Assembly (NCBI RefSeq): GCF_900302445.1 | Contig: NZ_ONZF01000009.1 | Location: 1-64,000 of the forward strand | Length of the DNA: 64,000 bases | Reading direction: 5' to 3' | Origin: Palleronia abyssalis | Lineage (GTDB): Bacteria > Pseudomonadota > Alphaproteobacteria > Rhodobacterales > Rhodobacteraceae | Position numbers and translations under genes: made by a program | The notes under the pieces: model-generated | The model's input: only the letters and a program-made list of their open reading frames with translations | Told to the model about the DNA's origin: nothing | The model's database searches: none | In this document: positions 35,062-42,595 of the stretch, piece after piece | How the letters are laid out: every line of letters starts with the position of its first letter | How positions within the stretch are numbered: the first letter of the stretch is position 1

Positions 35062-36681
35062 ATGGTTGAAGCGGAGCAGTATGATTTCATCGTCGCGGGC
35101 GGCGGGTCGGCAGGGTGCGTTCTGGCCAACAGGCTGAGCGAGGATCCCAAGAACCGAGTCCTTTTGCTGGAAGCCGGAGGGCGCGACAACTGGATCTGGT
35201 TCCACATCCCGGTAGGTTACCTCTTCGCCATCGGCAATCCGCGCGCGGACTGGCGCTTCAAGACCAAGGAAAGCGCTGGGCTGAACGGACGGTCCCTGTC
35301 CTATCCCCGCGGGCGCGTGCTGGGGGGATCGTCGGCGATCAACGCCATGATCTACATGCGCGGGCAGGCCGGGGACTACGACCACTGGCGTCAGCTTGGC
35401 CTCGACGGTTGGGGCTGGGAGGACGTGAAGCCGATCTTCATGTCGCACGAGGATCACCACGCCGGCGCATCCGAACATCACGGCGCGGGCGGCGAATGGC
35501 GGGTCGAGGAAAAGCGCGTAACCTGGCCGGTCCTCGCCCGTTATCGCGAGGCGGCGGCCGAAACCGGCATCCCCTTCACCAAGGATTTCAACACCGGCGA
35601 TAACGAAGGCTCGTCCTATTTCGAGGTGAACCAGAAGCGCGGCCGTCGTTGGTCCGCCGCGCGCGGTTTCCTGCGTCCGGCGCTGGACCGCAAGAACCTC
35701 GAGGTACGGACGAACTGCACCGTCGACCGTGTCATGGTCGAGAACGGCCGCGCCACATCCATCGAATGGATCGAGGGCGGCACCCGCCGCAGCGCCTCGG
35801 CCAAGGCTGACATCGTACTGACCGCCGGGTCGATCGGGTCAGTGCAGATCCTGCAACGCTCCGGCATCGGCGACCCGGAGTTCCTGCGCGGCAAGGGCGT
35901 GACCCCGGTCGTAGACCGCCCGGGCGTGGGGCAGAACCTGCAGGACCACCTGCAACTGCGCCTCGTTTACAAGGTCCACGGGATCCGCACCCTGAACGAG
36001 ACCTATTACAACCTGTTCCGCCGTGCCTGGATGGGGGTCGATTACGTCCTGCGGCGGCGCGGACCGCTGACCATGGCCCCCTCGCAATTGGGCGTCTTCG
36101 CGAAATCCAGCGAGGACGTTGACCGCGCCGATCTGGAAATGCACGTCCAGCCGCTGTCGCTGGACAAGTTCGGCGATCCCTTGCACGAGTTCCCCGCGAT
36201 CACCGCAAGCGTGTGCCACCTGCGCCCCGAAAGCCGTGGGACGGTGGGGATCACGGGGCCGGAGCCGGACGCCGCGCCCGAGATCGACCCCAATTACTTG
36301 TCGACCGAGGGCGACCGCGCGGTGGCCGTGCGGGCCATCCGCCTGGCCCGCCGGATCGCACAGGCCCCTGCCCTGCAACCCTATTCCCCGACCGAGCTTC
36401 TGCCTGGGCCGGATGTCAGTGACAGCGACGCGGATCTGGTGCGCGCGGCGGGCGATGTCGGCACCACGATCTTCCACCCCGTCGGCACCGCCAAAATGGG
36501 GCGCGAGAGCGATCCGATGGCGGTCACCGATCAGCGCCTGCGTGTTATCGGAGTCGACGGCCTGCGCGTGGCAGATGCGTCGGTCATGCCGAAGGTAACC
36601 AGCGGCAACACCAATTCGCCCACGATCATGATTGCCGACAAGGCCGCGCGCATGATCCTGGAGGATGCGAAGGCGCGTTGA
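35062..36681 (+). CDS. GMC-family FAD oxidoreductase
   Basis: A 539-residue glucose-methanol-choline oxidoreductase. FAD binding is by AGGGSAGCVLANRL near residues 12-25 and the GMC signature GRVLGGSSAINAMIYMRG near 90; the active-site His is in TTIFHPVGTAKMG and the paired Asn or His in SGNTNSPTIMIADKA. It oxidises an alcohol or hydroxy-acid, most often of choline-dehydrogenase type. ATG 35062 is preferred over the TTG at 35053 that overlaps the previous stop. It is the last gene of the LysR-divergent operon and converges on kynU with three bases between stops. Confidence 0.92.
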   Translation: MVEAEQYDFIVAGGGSAGCVLANRLSEDPKNRVLLLEAGGRDNWIWFHIPVGYLFAIGNPRADWRFKTKESAGLNGRSLSYPRGRVLGGSSAINAMIYMRGQAGDYDHWRQLGLDGWGWEDVKPIFMSHEDHHAGASEHHGAGGEWRVEEKRVTWPVLARYREAAAETGIPFTKDFNTGDNEGSSYFEVNQKRGRRWSAARGFLRPALDRKNLEVRTNCTVDRVMVENGRATSIEWIEGGTRRSASAKADIVLTAGSIGSVQILQRSGIGDPEFLRGKGVTPVVDRPGVGQNLQDHLQLRLVYKVHGIRTLNETYYNLFRRAWMGVDYVLRRRGPLTMAPSQLGVFAKSSEDVDRADLEMHVQPLSLDKFGDPLHEFPAITASVCHLRPESRGTVGITGPEPDAAPEIDPNYLSTEGDRAVAVRAIRLARRIAQAPALQPYSPTELLPGPDVSDSDADLVRAAGDVGTTIFHPVGTAKMGRESDPMAVTDQRLRVIGVDGLRVADASVMPKVTSGNTNSPTIMIADKAARMILEDAKAR

Positions 36682-36684
36682 TGA

Positions 36685-37896
36685 TCAGGTGACGCGGGCT
36701 TTGGCGCGGTACTTCTCGTCGCGCCAAAGCTCGTTCGACAGCACGTCGTCCAGCACATCGACCGCCGCCGTCACGTCGCCCGCATCCAGATAGAGCGGCG
36801 TGAACCCGAAGCGCATGATGTCGGGCGCTCGGAAATCACCGATCACGCCACGGTCGATCAGCGCCTGCATCGCGGCATAGCCCTCGGCAAAGCGGAAAGA
36901 GACCTGGCTGCCGCGCTGCGCGGGGTCACGCGGGCTGGCGAGCGTCAGTTGCGGGCAGCGCGCTTCAACCTCTTCGATGAACTGCTCCATCAGGGCGACG
37001 GCGGCGTCGCGGACCGCGTGCATCGACACGCCGTCCCAGATCTTCAGAGCCTCTTCCAGTGCGGTCATCTGGATCACCGGGGGCGTACCGACGCGCATCC
37101 GTTCGATCCCGCCTGCGGGGGCATAGTCCAGATCGAAGGCGAAGGGCGCGTTGTGGCCCATCCATCCCTGCAACGCGGGGCGCACGGTGTCCGACAGATC
37201 GGGGCGGACATAGATGAAGGCGGGCGCGCCCGGCCCGCCATTCAGGTACTTGTAGGTGCAGCCGACCGCGAATTCTGCGTTGCTGGCCGTCATGTCCACC
37301 GGGAACGCGCCCGCGCTATGGGCCAAGTCCCAGATCATCACGGCGCCCGCATCATGGGCCTTTCGCGTGATCGCGGCCATGTCGTGACGTCGCCCGGTGC
37401 GATAGTCGACCTCGGTCAGCATCGCGGCGGCGACGGTGTCGTCCATCGCGCCGGCCACCTCCTCGGGGGCGACGACGCGCAGTTCGTGCCCCTGCCCCAG
37501 CATCTCCAGCAGGCCGCGCGCCATGTAGAGGTCAGTGGGAAAGTTGCCGCTGTCGGACAGGACGACCTTGCGATCCGGACGCAATGCCAAAGCGGCCGCC
37601 AACGCCTGATAGACCTTGATCGACAGCGTGTCGCCCATCACGACCGACCCGACCGGCGCGCCGATCAGCGCGCCCACCACATCGCCGACGCGGCCCGGCT
37701 GGCCGAACCAGTCGGCCTTGTTCCAGCCACGGATCAGCAGGTCGCCCCATTCGTCGGTCAGCATCGACTGCGTGCGCGCCGCGACTGATTTCGGCAGCGG
37801 GCCCAGAGAATTACCGTCCAGATAGATCACGCCGTCGGGCAAGTGGAACAGATCCTTGCACAGGATGGGCGTGGGGGCATGACGGGTATCGGGCAT
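36685..37896 (-). CDS. kynU: Kynureninase
   Basis: A 403-residue PLP enzyme that splits kynurenine to anthranilate and alanine (or 3-hydroxykynurenine to 3-hydroxyanthranilate). Kynureninase features are FHLPDGVIYLDGNSLGPLP at the N-terminus, the PLP Lys216 in CTYKYLNGGPGAPA, the WDLAHSAGAFPVD strand with the PLP-nitrogen Asp, and GWMGHNAPFAFD, which shapes the aromatic pocket. It starts three bases after the tryptophan dioxygenase stop with GGAGG inside the end of that gene. With kynA and a formamidase it completes the tryptophan-to-anthranilate route. Confidence 0.95.
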   Translation of the reverse strand: MPDTRHAPTPILCKDLFHLPDGVIYLDGNSLGPLPKSVAARTQSMLTDEWGDLLIRGWNKADWFGQPGRVGDVVGALIGAPVGSVVMGDTLSIKVYQALAAALALRPDRKVVLSDSGNFPTDLYMARGLLEMLGQGHELRVVAPEEVAGAMDDTVAAAMLTEVDYRTGRRHDMAAITRKAHDAGAVMIWDLAHSAGAFPVDMTASNAEFAVGCTYKYLNGGPGAPAFIYVRPDLSDTVRPALQGWMGHNAPFAFDLDYAPAGGIERMRVGTPPVIQMTALEEALKIWDGVSMHAVRDAAVALMEQFIEEVEARCPQLTLASPRDPAQRGSQVSFRFAEGYAAMQALIDRGVIGDFRAPDIMRFGFTPLYLDAGDVTAAVDVLDDVLSNELWRDEKYRAKARVT

Positions 37897-37899
37897 AGT

Positions 37900-38733
37900 T
37901 CAAAGTCCTCCGCGGACGCTCCAGAGCTCAGGGAATAGTTCAACTTCCAGCATCCTGCGCAGATAGCTTACGCCGCTGGTCCCGCCGGTGCCGCGTTTGA
38001 AGCCGATCACACGCTCGACGGTGGTGACATGATTGAAGCGCCACCGCCGGAAATAGTCTTCGAGATCGACCAGCTTCTCGGCCAGTTCGTAGAGGTTCCA
38101 GAACCGGGATGTGTCGGTATAGATCTCATGCCATGCGCTCTCGATCTCGGCATCTGTTTGATGCGGCGCGCGCATCCGATAGCTTTCGGGATCGAAGCGG
38201 CGTCCGGTGGCGTCGGCCAGGCGATCTAGCGTGACATGATACAGCGACGGCCGCGCCAGTTCTTCCTCGAGCGTGGCGTGAAGATCGGGGCGATGTTCAT
38301 GGACCTTCATCAGGGCCGTGTTGCGGTTGCCCAGAGCGTATTCGATCAGGCGATACTGGTGGGATTGAAAGCCCGAGGACCGCCCGAGGCTTTCGCGAAA
38401 GGTCGTGTAGTCGGACGGGGTCATCGTGCGCAGCACGTCCCACGACGCGTTCAGCTGATCGAAGATGCGTGCCACGCGCGCCAGAACCTTGAACGCGGGC
38501 TGAAGCGCCCCCGACGCGATGGCCGTGCGCGCCGCGCCGATCTCGTGCAGCGCGAGTTTCATCCAGAGCTCGCTCGTCTGATGCTGGACGATGAACAGCA
38601 TCTCGTCATGGGCGTCGGACAGGGGTGCCTGGGCTGTAAGGATCCGGTCGGTATGCAGGTAGTCGCCATAGCTCATGTCCTGCGCGAAAGACATCTTTGC
38701 GCCATCGGAAGCCGGGTCGTAGGCGTCGGACAT
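37900..38733 (-). CDS. kynA: Tryptophan 2,3-dioxygenase
   Basis: A 277-residue heme dioxygenase converting L-tryptophan to N-formylkynurenine. Diagnostic stretches are [34 protein letters not shown] (with the distal His region), [17 protein letters not shown], and [24 protein letters not shown] near the C-terminus with the proximal heme His. Length matches bacterial enzymes. Its upstream region has a WTGCANNTGCAW dyad touching the ribosome site and a 33-base perfect palindrome. It is translated just before kynU and follows the second kynureninase-like gene. Confidence 0.96.
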   Translation of the reverse strand: MSDAYDPASDGAKMSFAQDMSYGDYLHTDRILTAQAPLSDAHDEMLFIVQHQTSELWMKLALHEIGAARTAIASGALQPAFKVLARVARIFDQLNASWDVLRTMTPSDYTTFRESLGRSSGFQSHQYRLIEYALGNRNTALMKVHEHRPDLHATLEEELARPSLYHVTLDRLADATGRRFDPESYRMRAPHQTDAEIESAWHEIYTDTSRFWNLYELAEKLVDLEDYFRRWRFNHVTTVERVIGFKRGTGGTSGVSYLRRMLEVELFPELWSVRGGL

Positions 38734-38743
38734 GAGGGCCCCT

Positions 38744-38755
38744 TTGCACCTGCAA
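38744..38755. promoter_or_regulatory. TGCA dyad operator candidate before kynA
   Basis: TTGCACCTGCAA is a perfect dyad (five-base arms, two-base centre) ending about ten bases upstream of the kynA start and abutting its AAAGGGG ribosome site. The same arrangement, WTGCA-NN-TGCAW, recurs at 41039, 47531 and 50536, always in promoter regions. Confidence 0.5.
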
Positions 38756-38786
38756 GAGCAGTCGAACGATAGGGAGACGCGGACTA

Positions 38787-38819
38787 TTCTTCAAGCCTGA
38801 AGATTTCAGGCTTGAAGAA
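38787..38819. promoter_or_regulatory. 33-base perfect palindrome upstream of kynA
   Basis: The left arm TTCTTCAAGCCTGAA (38787-38801) and right arm TTCAGGCTTGAAGAA (38805-38819) pair perfectly around GAT. Each arm is itself a near-dyad (TTCA-n4-TGAA), so the site can be read as two adjacent operators. It starts one base after the stop of the upstream gene and could also act as an RNA hairpin, but no T run follows on the minus strand. Confidence 0.6.
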
Positions 38820-38820
38820 A

Positions 38821-39939
38821 TCAAGAGAGCGTTCGCCGCAAGGTCGTGCACAGCCTGTCCACCGCATCCATCGTCGTCGTGGCCCCCGGGGACAGGCGCA
38901 GGATCGACCCGCGCGCGTCCGTGAACAGTCCTTCCTCGCGGCAGGCCGAGACCACGCCGGACGGATCCGCCCCCTCGGGCAGACGCAGCATCACGCTGCC
39001 GCCACGGCTTGCGGGATCGGTCGGCGAGGCCGGTTTCAACTCCGGCAGCCCCTCCAGGATCGCCGCCCCTAGCGTCTGCGCATGATGCAAAAGCGCGGCA
39101 CTGCCCCGCCCCGCCTGCCATTTCAGCCCGGGGGCCGAGGCGATCGCCGCCAGCGGCGCGGGCGTTCCGGCATCAAACCGTCGCGCGTCGGGGGCGTAGG
39201 CGAAGGCGTCGAGGTCCCACGAGAATGGGTTGGGCTGGCTGAACCAGCCTCGCAATTCGGGTCGGCATTCGTCCATAAGGTCGGGCGCGACATGCACGAT
39301 CCCCGCCCCCGGCGCGCCGCCCAGCCATTTCAGCGAGGTCGACACCACGATGTCGGGCGCGTGATCGGCGACCGAGAACGGGACCACCCCGATACCTTGC
39401 GTCAGGTCCAGCGCAATCACGCTTCCGGCGGCCCGGATCCGGGGCAGCAGCCGGTCCAAGTCGGCCCGGTATCCCGCAGTCGAGGTGACCAGCGTCACCA
39501 GCGTCAGCGCCACGTCCGGGCCAAGCCGCGCGATCATGTCCTCTTCGCGCACCCATGTCTCGCCCGCGCGCAGGGGCACCGTGTCCAGCGTGAAGCCCCG
39601 CCGTTCGGCAAGACCCGCCAGCAGGAAATGCAGGCTGGGGAAGCAGTCCGCGGCCACCAGCACGCGCTTGCCCGCCAGCCGATCGGGCGGCAACCCGCCC
39701 AGCACGGAATAGAGCCCGGACGTCACCGACTCGGACGTCGTCAGCGTGCCCTCGGGCGCGTCGATCAGCGCCTCCCACAGGGCGATGAACTCGGCCCGGG
39801 CAGCCAAAGCGCGGGGCCATTGGCTGTCGTCGGGGGTGGACCACAGGGCCGCGAACTCGGCCGTCGCCGCCTGCATGTCCCGTTCCTTGCCGGGATAGAG
39901 GCCGATGGAATGGTTGAGGAAATAGCCCTCGCCGCTCAT
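38821..39939 (-). CDS. Kynureninase-like class V PLP enzyme
   Basis: A 372-residue fold-type I PLP enzyme closer to kynureninase than to class V aminotransferases. It has YFLNHSIGLYPG at the start, the PLP-nitrogen Asp178 in ALDLTQGIG and the Schiff-base Lys204 in STSLKWLGGAPGAG, and RGWFSQPNPFSWD parallels the aromatic-pocket strand of KynU. It shares the operon with KynU but is clearly diverged, so a related beta-carbon cleavage (or desulfination-like) reaction on a modified kynurenine is possible. It overlaps the cupin gene by ATGA. Duplicate KynU-fold genes in one kynurenine operon are uncommon. Confidence 0.8.
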   Translation of the reverse strand: MSGEGYFLNHSIGLYPGKERDMQAATAEFAALWSTPDDSQWPRALAARAEFIALWEALIDAPEGTLTTSESVTSGLYSVLGGLPPDRLAGKRVLVAADCFPSLHFLLAGLAERRGFTLDTVPLRAGETWVREEDMIARLGPDVALTLVTLVTSTAGYRADLDRLLPRIRAAGSVIALDLTQGIGVVPFSVADHAPDIVVSTSLKWLGGAPGAGIVHVAPDLMDECRPELRGWFSQPNPFSWDLDAFAYAPDARRFDAGTPAPLAAIASAPGLKWQAGRGSAALLHHAQTLGAAILEGLPELKPASPTDPASRGGSVMLRLPEGADPSGVVSACREEGLFTDARGSILRLSPGATTTMDAVDRLCTTLRRTLS

Positions 39940-41021
39940 CCCTGCATCGTCTCGAACGTGCCGGGGAGGGAGACCTCCAGAAGCTCGATATCGCTCGACG
40001 GATCGGCATAGCGCGTGCGCATCCCCGGCGGGATCACGAAGGCATCGCCCGCCGCCAGCGGCACAGGATCGCGGCCTTCGCCTTCCAGCGTCATCGTGCC
40101 TTCCATCACGAAGGTGAACAGGATGTCGGCGTCATGGGCGGTCCAAACCGGATCGCCCTCGGCCCGGCGCGCGACCATGACGCCCGCAACGTTCCCGGTG
40201 TTCTCGGCAATCGTCGTATCCCGCGCGGTGAAGCCGGGCACGCGGAAAGGGCGCCAGTCGGCCTTGTCCTTCTGGTGGTGCACGAAGCGCTGGCCCTGGA
40301 ACCGACGGTCAGGGTTCGCAGGCCCGTTGGGCAAGGTCATGTCATGGTCGATGGTCGTCACATGCTCGGCCGGGACGCCGATCTCGATCACCTCGATGTT
40401 TTCCGAGGCATAGAGGACGCGGTGCCGGATTTCGGGCGGCTGGATCACACAGTTCCCGGCATGCAGGCGGAAGGGTTCTCCCTGATCCTCGTAGACCAGA
40501 TCGACCCAGCCGCGGTAACAGAAGATCAGCTGAAACCCGACCGTGTGGTAATGCACCATGTCCGGCACCGGCCCGCCATCGGGGATCCGGATATGGCTGG
40601 CGATGATCGACCCGCCCAGCCGGTCGGGGATCAGGTCGCGGTAATGCATCCCCGCGCGCCCCACGATCCAGGGCGCCTGATCGGCGAGTCGTCGCACGAT
40701 GAAGGAGTTCAGCGCCTGCGGCACCACCAAGGGCGGCTGCATCTCGTCGATCTCGATCCGGGTGCCGTTGGGCGCGGTCAGTTCGCGCGCGCCGTTCGCG
40801 AAGCCGTCCGGGTTGTCCATCCGCAGGCGCAGGGTGCCCGGAGGTTCGGTCGCGCCCTTCTCGATCCGCAGCCGAACGCCGTGACCGGAGAACACCGCGA
40901 CTGAAGGATCGTCGGCGGGATAGATCATGTCCAGCCGCATCCCCAGTGTCTTCGTATAGAACGGAATGTCGTCGCGCAGCTCATCCGTCGGCAGACGGAT
41001 CTCGGCCAGGATGTCGCTCAT
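39936..41021 (-). CDS. VOC plus double-cupin fusion protein, putative dioxygenase
   Basis: A 361-residue protein with three small domains. Residues 1-60 look like half a vicinal-oxygen-chelate (glyoxalase) unit (IRLPTDELRDDIPFYTKTLGMRLDM, then VFSGHGVRLRIE). Residues about 110-215 form a cupin with MVHYHTVGFQLIFCYRGW (putative metal His residues) and CVIQPPEIRHRVLY. Residues 260-355 form a second cupin (FTFVMEGTMTLEGEG, AFVIPPGMRTRY) that seems to lack the metal histidines. Bicupins include gentisate- and hydroxyanthranilate-type ring-cleaving dioxygenases, so cleavage of an anthranilate-derived ring is an attractive inference. It heads the kyn operon (41021 to 36685) and has an AAGGGC ribosome site. 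Confidence 0.7.
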   Translation of the reverse strand: MSDILAEIRLPTDELRDDIPFYTKTLGMRLDMIYPADDPSVAVFSGHGVRLRIEKGATEPPGTLRLRMDNPDGFANGARELTAPNGTRIEIDEMQPPLVVPQALNSFIVRRLADQAPWIVGRAGMHYRDLIPDRLGGSIIASHIRIPDGGPVPDMVHYHTVGFQLIFCYRGWVDLVYEDQGEPFRLHAGNCVIQPPEIRHRVLYASENIEVIEIGVPAEHVTTIDHDMTLPNGPANPDRRFQGQRFVHHQKDKADWRPFRVPGFTARDTTIAENTGNVAGVMVARRAEGDPVWTAHDADILFTFVMEGTMTLEGEGRDPVPLAAGDAFVIPPGMRTRYADPSSDIELLEVSLPGTFETMQG

Positions 41022-41038
41022 CGGGTTGCCCTTATCGT

Positions 41039-41050
41039 ATGCAAATGCAT
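41039..41050. promoter_or_regulatory. TGCA dyad operator candidate, cupin / SDR divergent promoter
   Basis: ATGCAAATGCAT is a perfect dyad with a two-base AA centre in the 72-base gap between the cupin-fusion start (41021) and the SDR start (41094). One bound dimer here could control both operons. Confidence 0.55.
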
Positions 41051-41093
41051 GGTATTCCGAAGGGTCGACGGACCGCAAGCAGGGGGATGGACT

Positions 41094-41825
41094 ATGGACA
41101 GGATCGCGGCAGTAACGGGCGCGGCCGGGGGGCTTGGGCGGGCCATCGTGGCGCAACTGGTGGGCGACGGGCTGACCGTCGCGGCACTGGACCGGGACGA
41201 GGACGGGCTGGCCGCGCTGACCTCGGCCCATGGCGATGCGGTCCTGCCCTGCCCGGTGGACCTGATGCAGACGGACGCCATCCGCACGGCGTTCGACGGG
41301 ATCGCGGAAAAGCTGGGCGGCCTCGACGCGCTGGTCAACAATGCCGGTACCTGCTTCATGTCCGAGTTTCCGGATATCCCCGAAGACGAGTTCGAGGCGC
41401 AGATGCGGCTGAATTTCGGGGCCGCGTTCCATTGCTGTCAGGCTGCCGTGCCGCGGATGCTGGACCGGCCGGGCGTGAAGAAGATCGTCAACATCTCTTC
41501 CAACGGGGCCTACAATTTCGACGTGTTCGACCCGCCCCATTACCGCGCCTCGAAAGCGGCGCTGGACACGCTGACCAAGGATCTGGCCCGCCGCTATGCC
41601 CGGCAGAAGATCGCGGTAAACTCCATCGCGCCCGCCATGACCGAGACGCCCCTGTTCGGCGTCGTCAGCAAGGAGGTGCTGGAGGCCGCGATCGCGCAGA
41701 TGCCCCACGGCCGCGCCATGCAGCCGGGCGAGGTCGCGGCCTGGGTGGGGTTCCTGATCTCTCCGGCGGGGGACGTGTCCAGCGGCAACGTCATCATCCT
41801 GAACCAGGGCCGGGACGTGCGTTAA
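41094..41825 (+). CDS. Short-chain dehydrogenase/reductase
   Basis: A 243-residue classical SDR. The cofactor loop is TGAAGGLG near residues 8-15, NNAG is near 83, the catalytic Ser lies in NISSNGAY and the Tyr-x3-Lys pair is YRASK. The aspartate after the second strand (ALDRDEDG) points to NAD rather than NADP. The start at 41094 has GGGGG just upstream; the frame is open to 41049 but that includes the operator. It is divergent from the kyn operon and under the same operator. Its stop overlaps that of the converging MBL gene. Confidence 0.9.
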   Translation: MDRIAAVTGAAGGLGRAIVAQLVGDGLTVAALDRDEDGLAALTSAHGDAVLPCPVDLMQTDAIRTAFDGIAEKLGGLDALVNNAGTCFMSEFPDIPEDEFEAQMRLNFGAAFHCCQAAVPRMLDRPGVKKIVNISSNGAYNFDVFDPPHYRASKAALDTLTKDLARRYARQKIAVNSIAPAMTETPLFGVVSKEVLEAAIAQMPHGRAMQPGEVAAWVGFLISPAGDVSSGNVIILNQGRDVR

Positions 41826-42580
41826 GCGTAGTGGTTGGGGGATTTCAGCAGTTCGGGCCACTGGGCGGGATCGTGGCCATAGATGACGAAGGCCCCCCGC
41901 TGGTCCGCGATCCGCATCAGCCGGTCCGCGCTGGCGATGGCTTGCGCGGGATCCCAGGCGGTGTTGAATCGCTCGTCGATCTCCGAAGGGCGAGAGATCG
42001 CGTCGGAGGCCAAAAGCACCGGCCCCATCTCCGGAAGCTCGACCAGCAGGGCGATCTGTCCCGGCGCGTGGCCGGGCGTCTGGAACAGCGTCACGCCGGG
42101 GCCGATCTGCGCATCCTCGGCAACCCTTACGTACTCCCGATCCGGCCAGTCCCAAGGTTGCCCGCCGCTCCAATACAGCGGCTTGGGCAGTGCGCGCTCG
42201 ACGTCGGAGATCAGCATGGGCGCCTGCGCAAAGTCGAACAGCCCGCCCAAGTGGTCGATATGGGTGTGGGTCAGGATGAACAGATCGATCTGGTCGGGCG
42301 TAACGCCCGCCTTGGCCAGTTGCGGCACCGGCATGTTCTCGGGCCCGATCGACAGCACCTCGCCGAAACTGCCAAGCGCGTCGTCTTCGGTGGCCTTGGC
42401 CTGATCGTCGGCGTATTTGGCGGGAAAGCCGCTGTCGATCAGTACATGCTCGTTCGCATCGGTGGTCAGCAGGAAGCCGCAGATGCCGATGTCGCGCGGG
42501 CCCGCGTGGACGCGGAACAGCCCGAAATCGAGGACGGTCAGCCGCGCGGGGCGGCCTTTGAGAAGATTGAGATGTAACAT
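41822..42580 (-). CDS. MBL-fold lactonase-like hydrolase
   Basis: A 252-residue metallo-beta-lactamase-fold protein with HTHIDH at residues 105-110, DSGFPAKYADDQ (first metal-strand Asp), FQTPGHAPGQ and LLASDAISRP, and a final YGHDPAQWP. The layout is that of the N-acyl-homoserine lactonase subgroup, so a lactone- or ester-opening role is likely, though quorum quenching is not implied. The start ATG at 42580 is only 15 bases from the start of the divergent aminotransferase, and no Shine-Dalgarno precedes it; it may be leaderless or start a little further in. It converges on the SDR with overlapping stops. Confidence 0.85.
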   Translation of the reverse strand: MLHLNLLKGRPARLTVLDFGLFRVHAGPRDIGICGFLLTTDANEHVLIDSGFPAKYADDQAKATEDDALGSFGEVLSIGPENMPVPQLAKAGVTPDQIDLFILTHTHIDHLGGLFDFAQAPMLISDVERALPKPLYWSGGQPWDWPDREYVRVAEDAQIGPGVTLFQTPGHAPGQIALLVELPEMGPVLLASDAISRPSEIDERFNTAWDPAQAIASADRLMRIADQRGAFVIYGHDPAQWPELLKSPNHYA

Positions 42581-42595
42581 GGGGGCAAGGTGCCG

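Noticed and set aside
41822-42580. MBL protein as a quorum-quenching lactonase
   Set aside because: The fold and HTHIDH motif fit lactonases in general, but nothing in the neighbourhood concerns acyl-homoserine lactones, so only lactonase-like is claimed.
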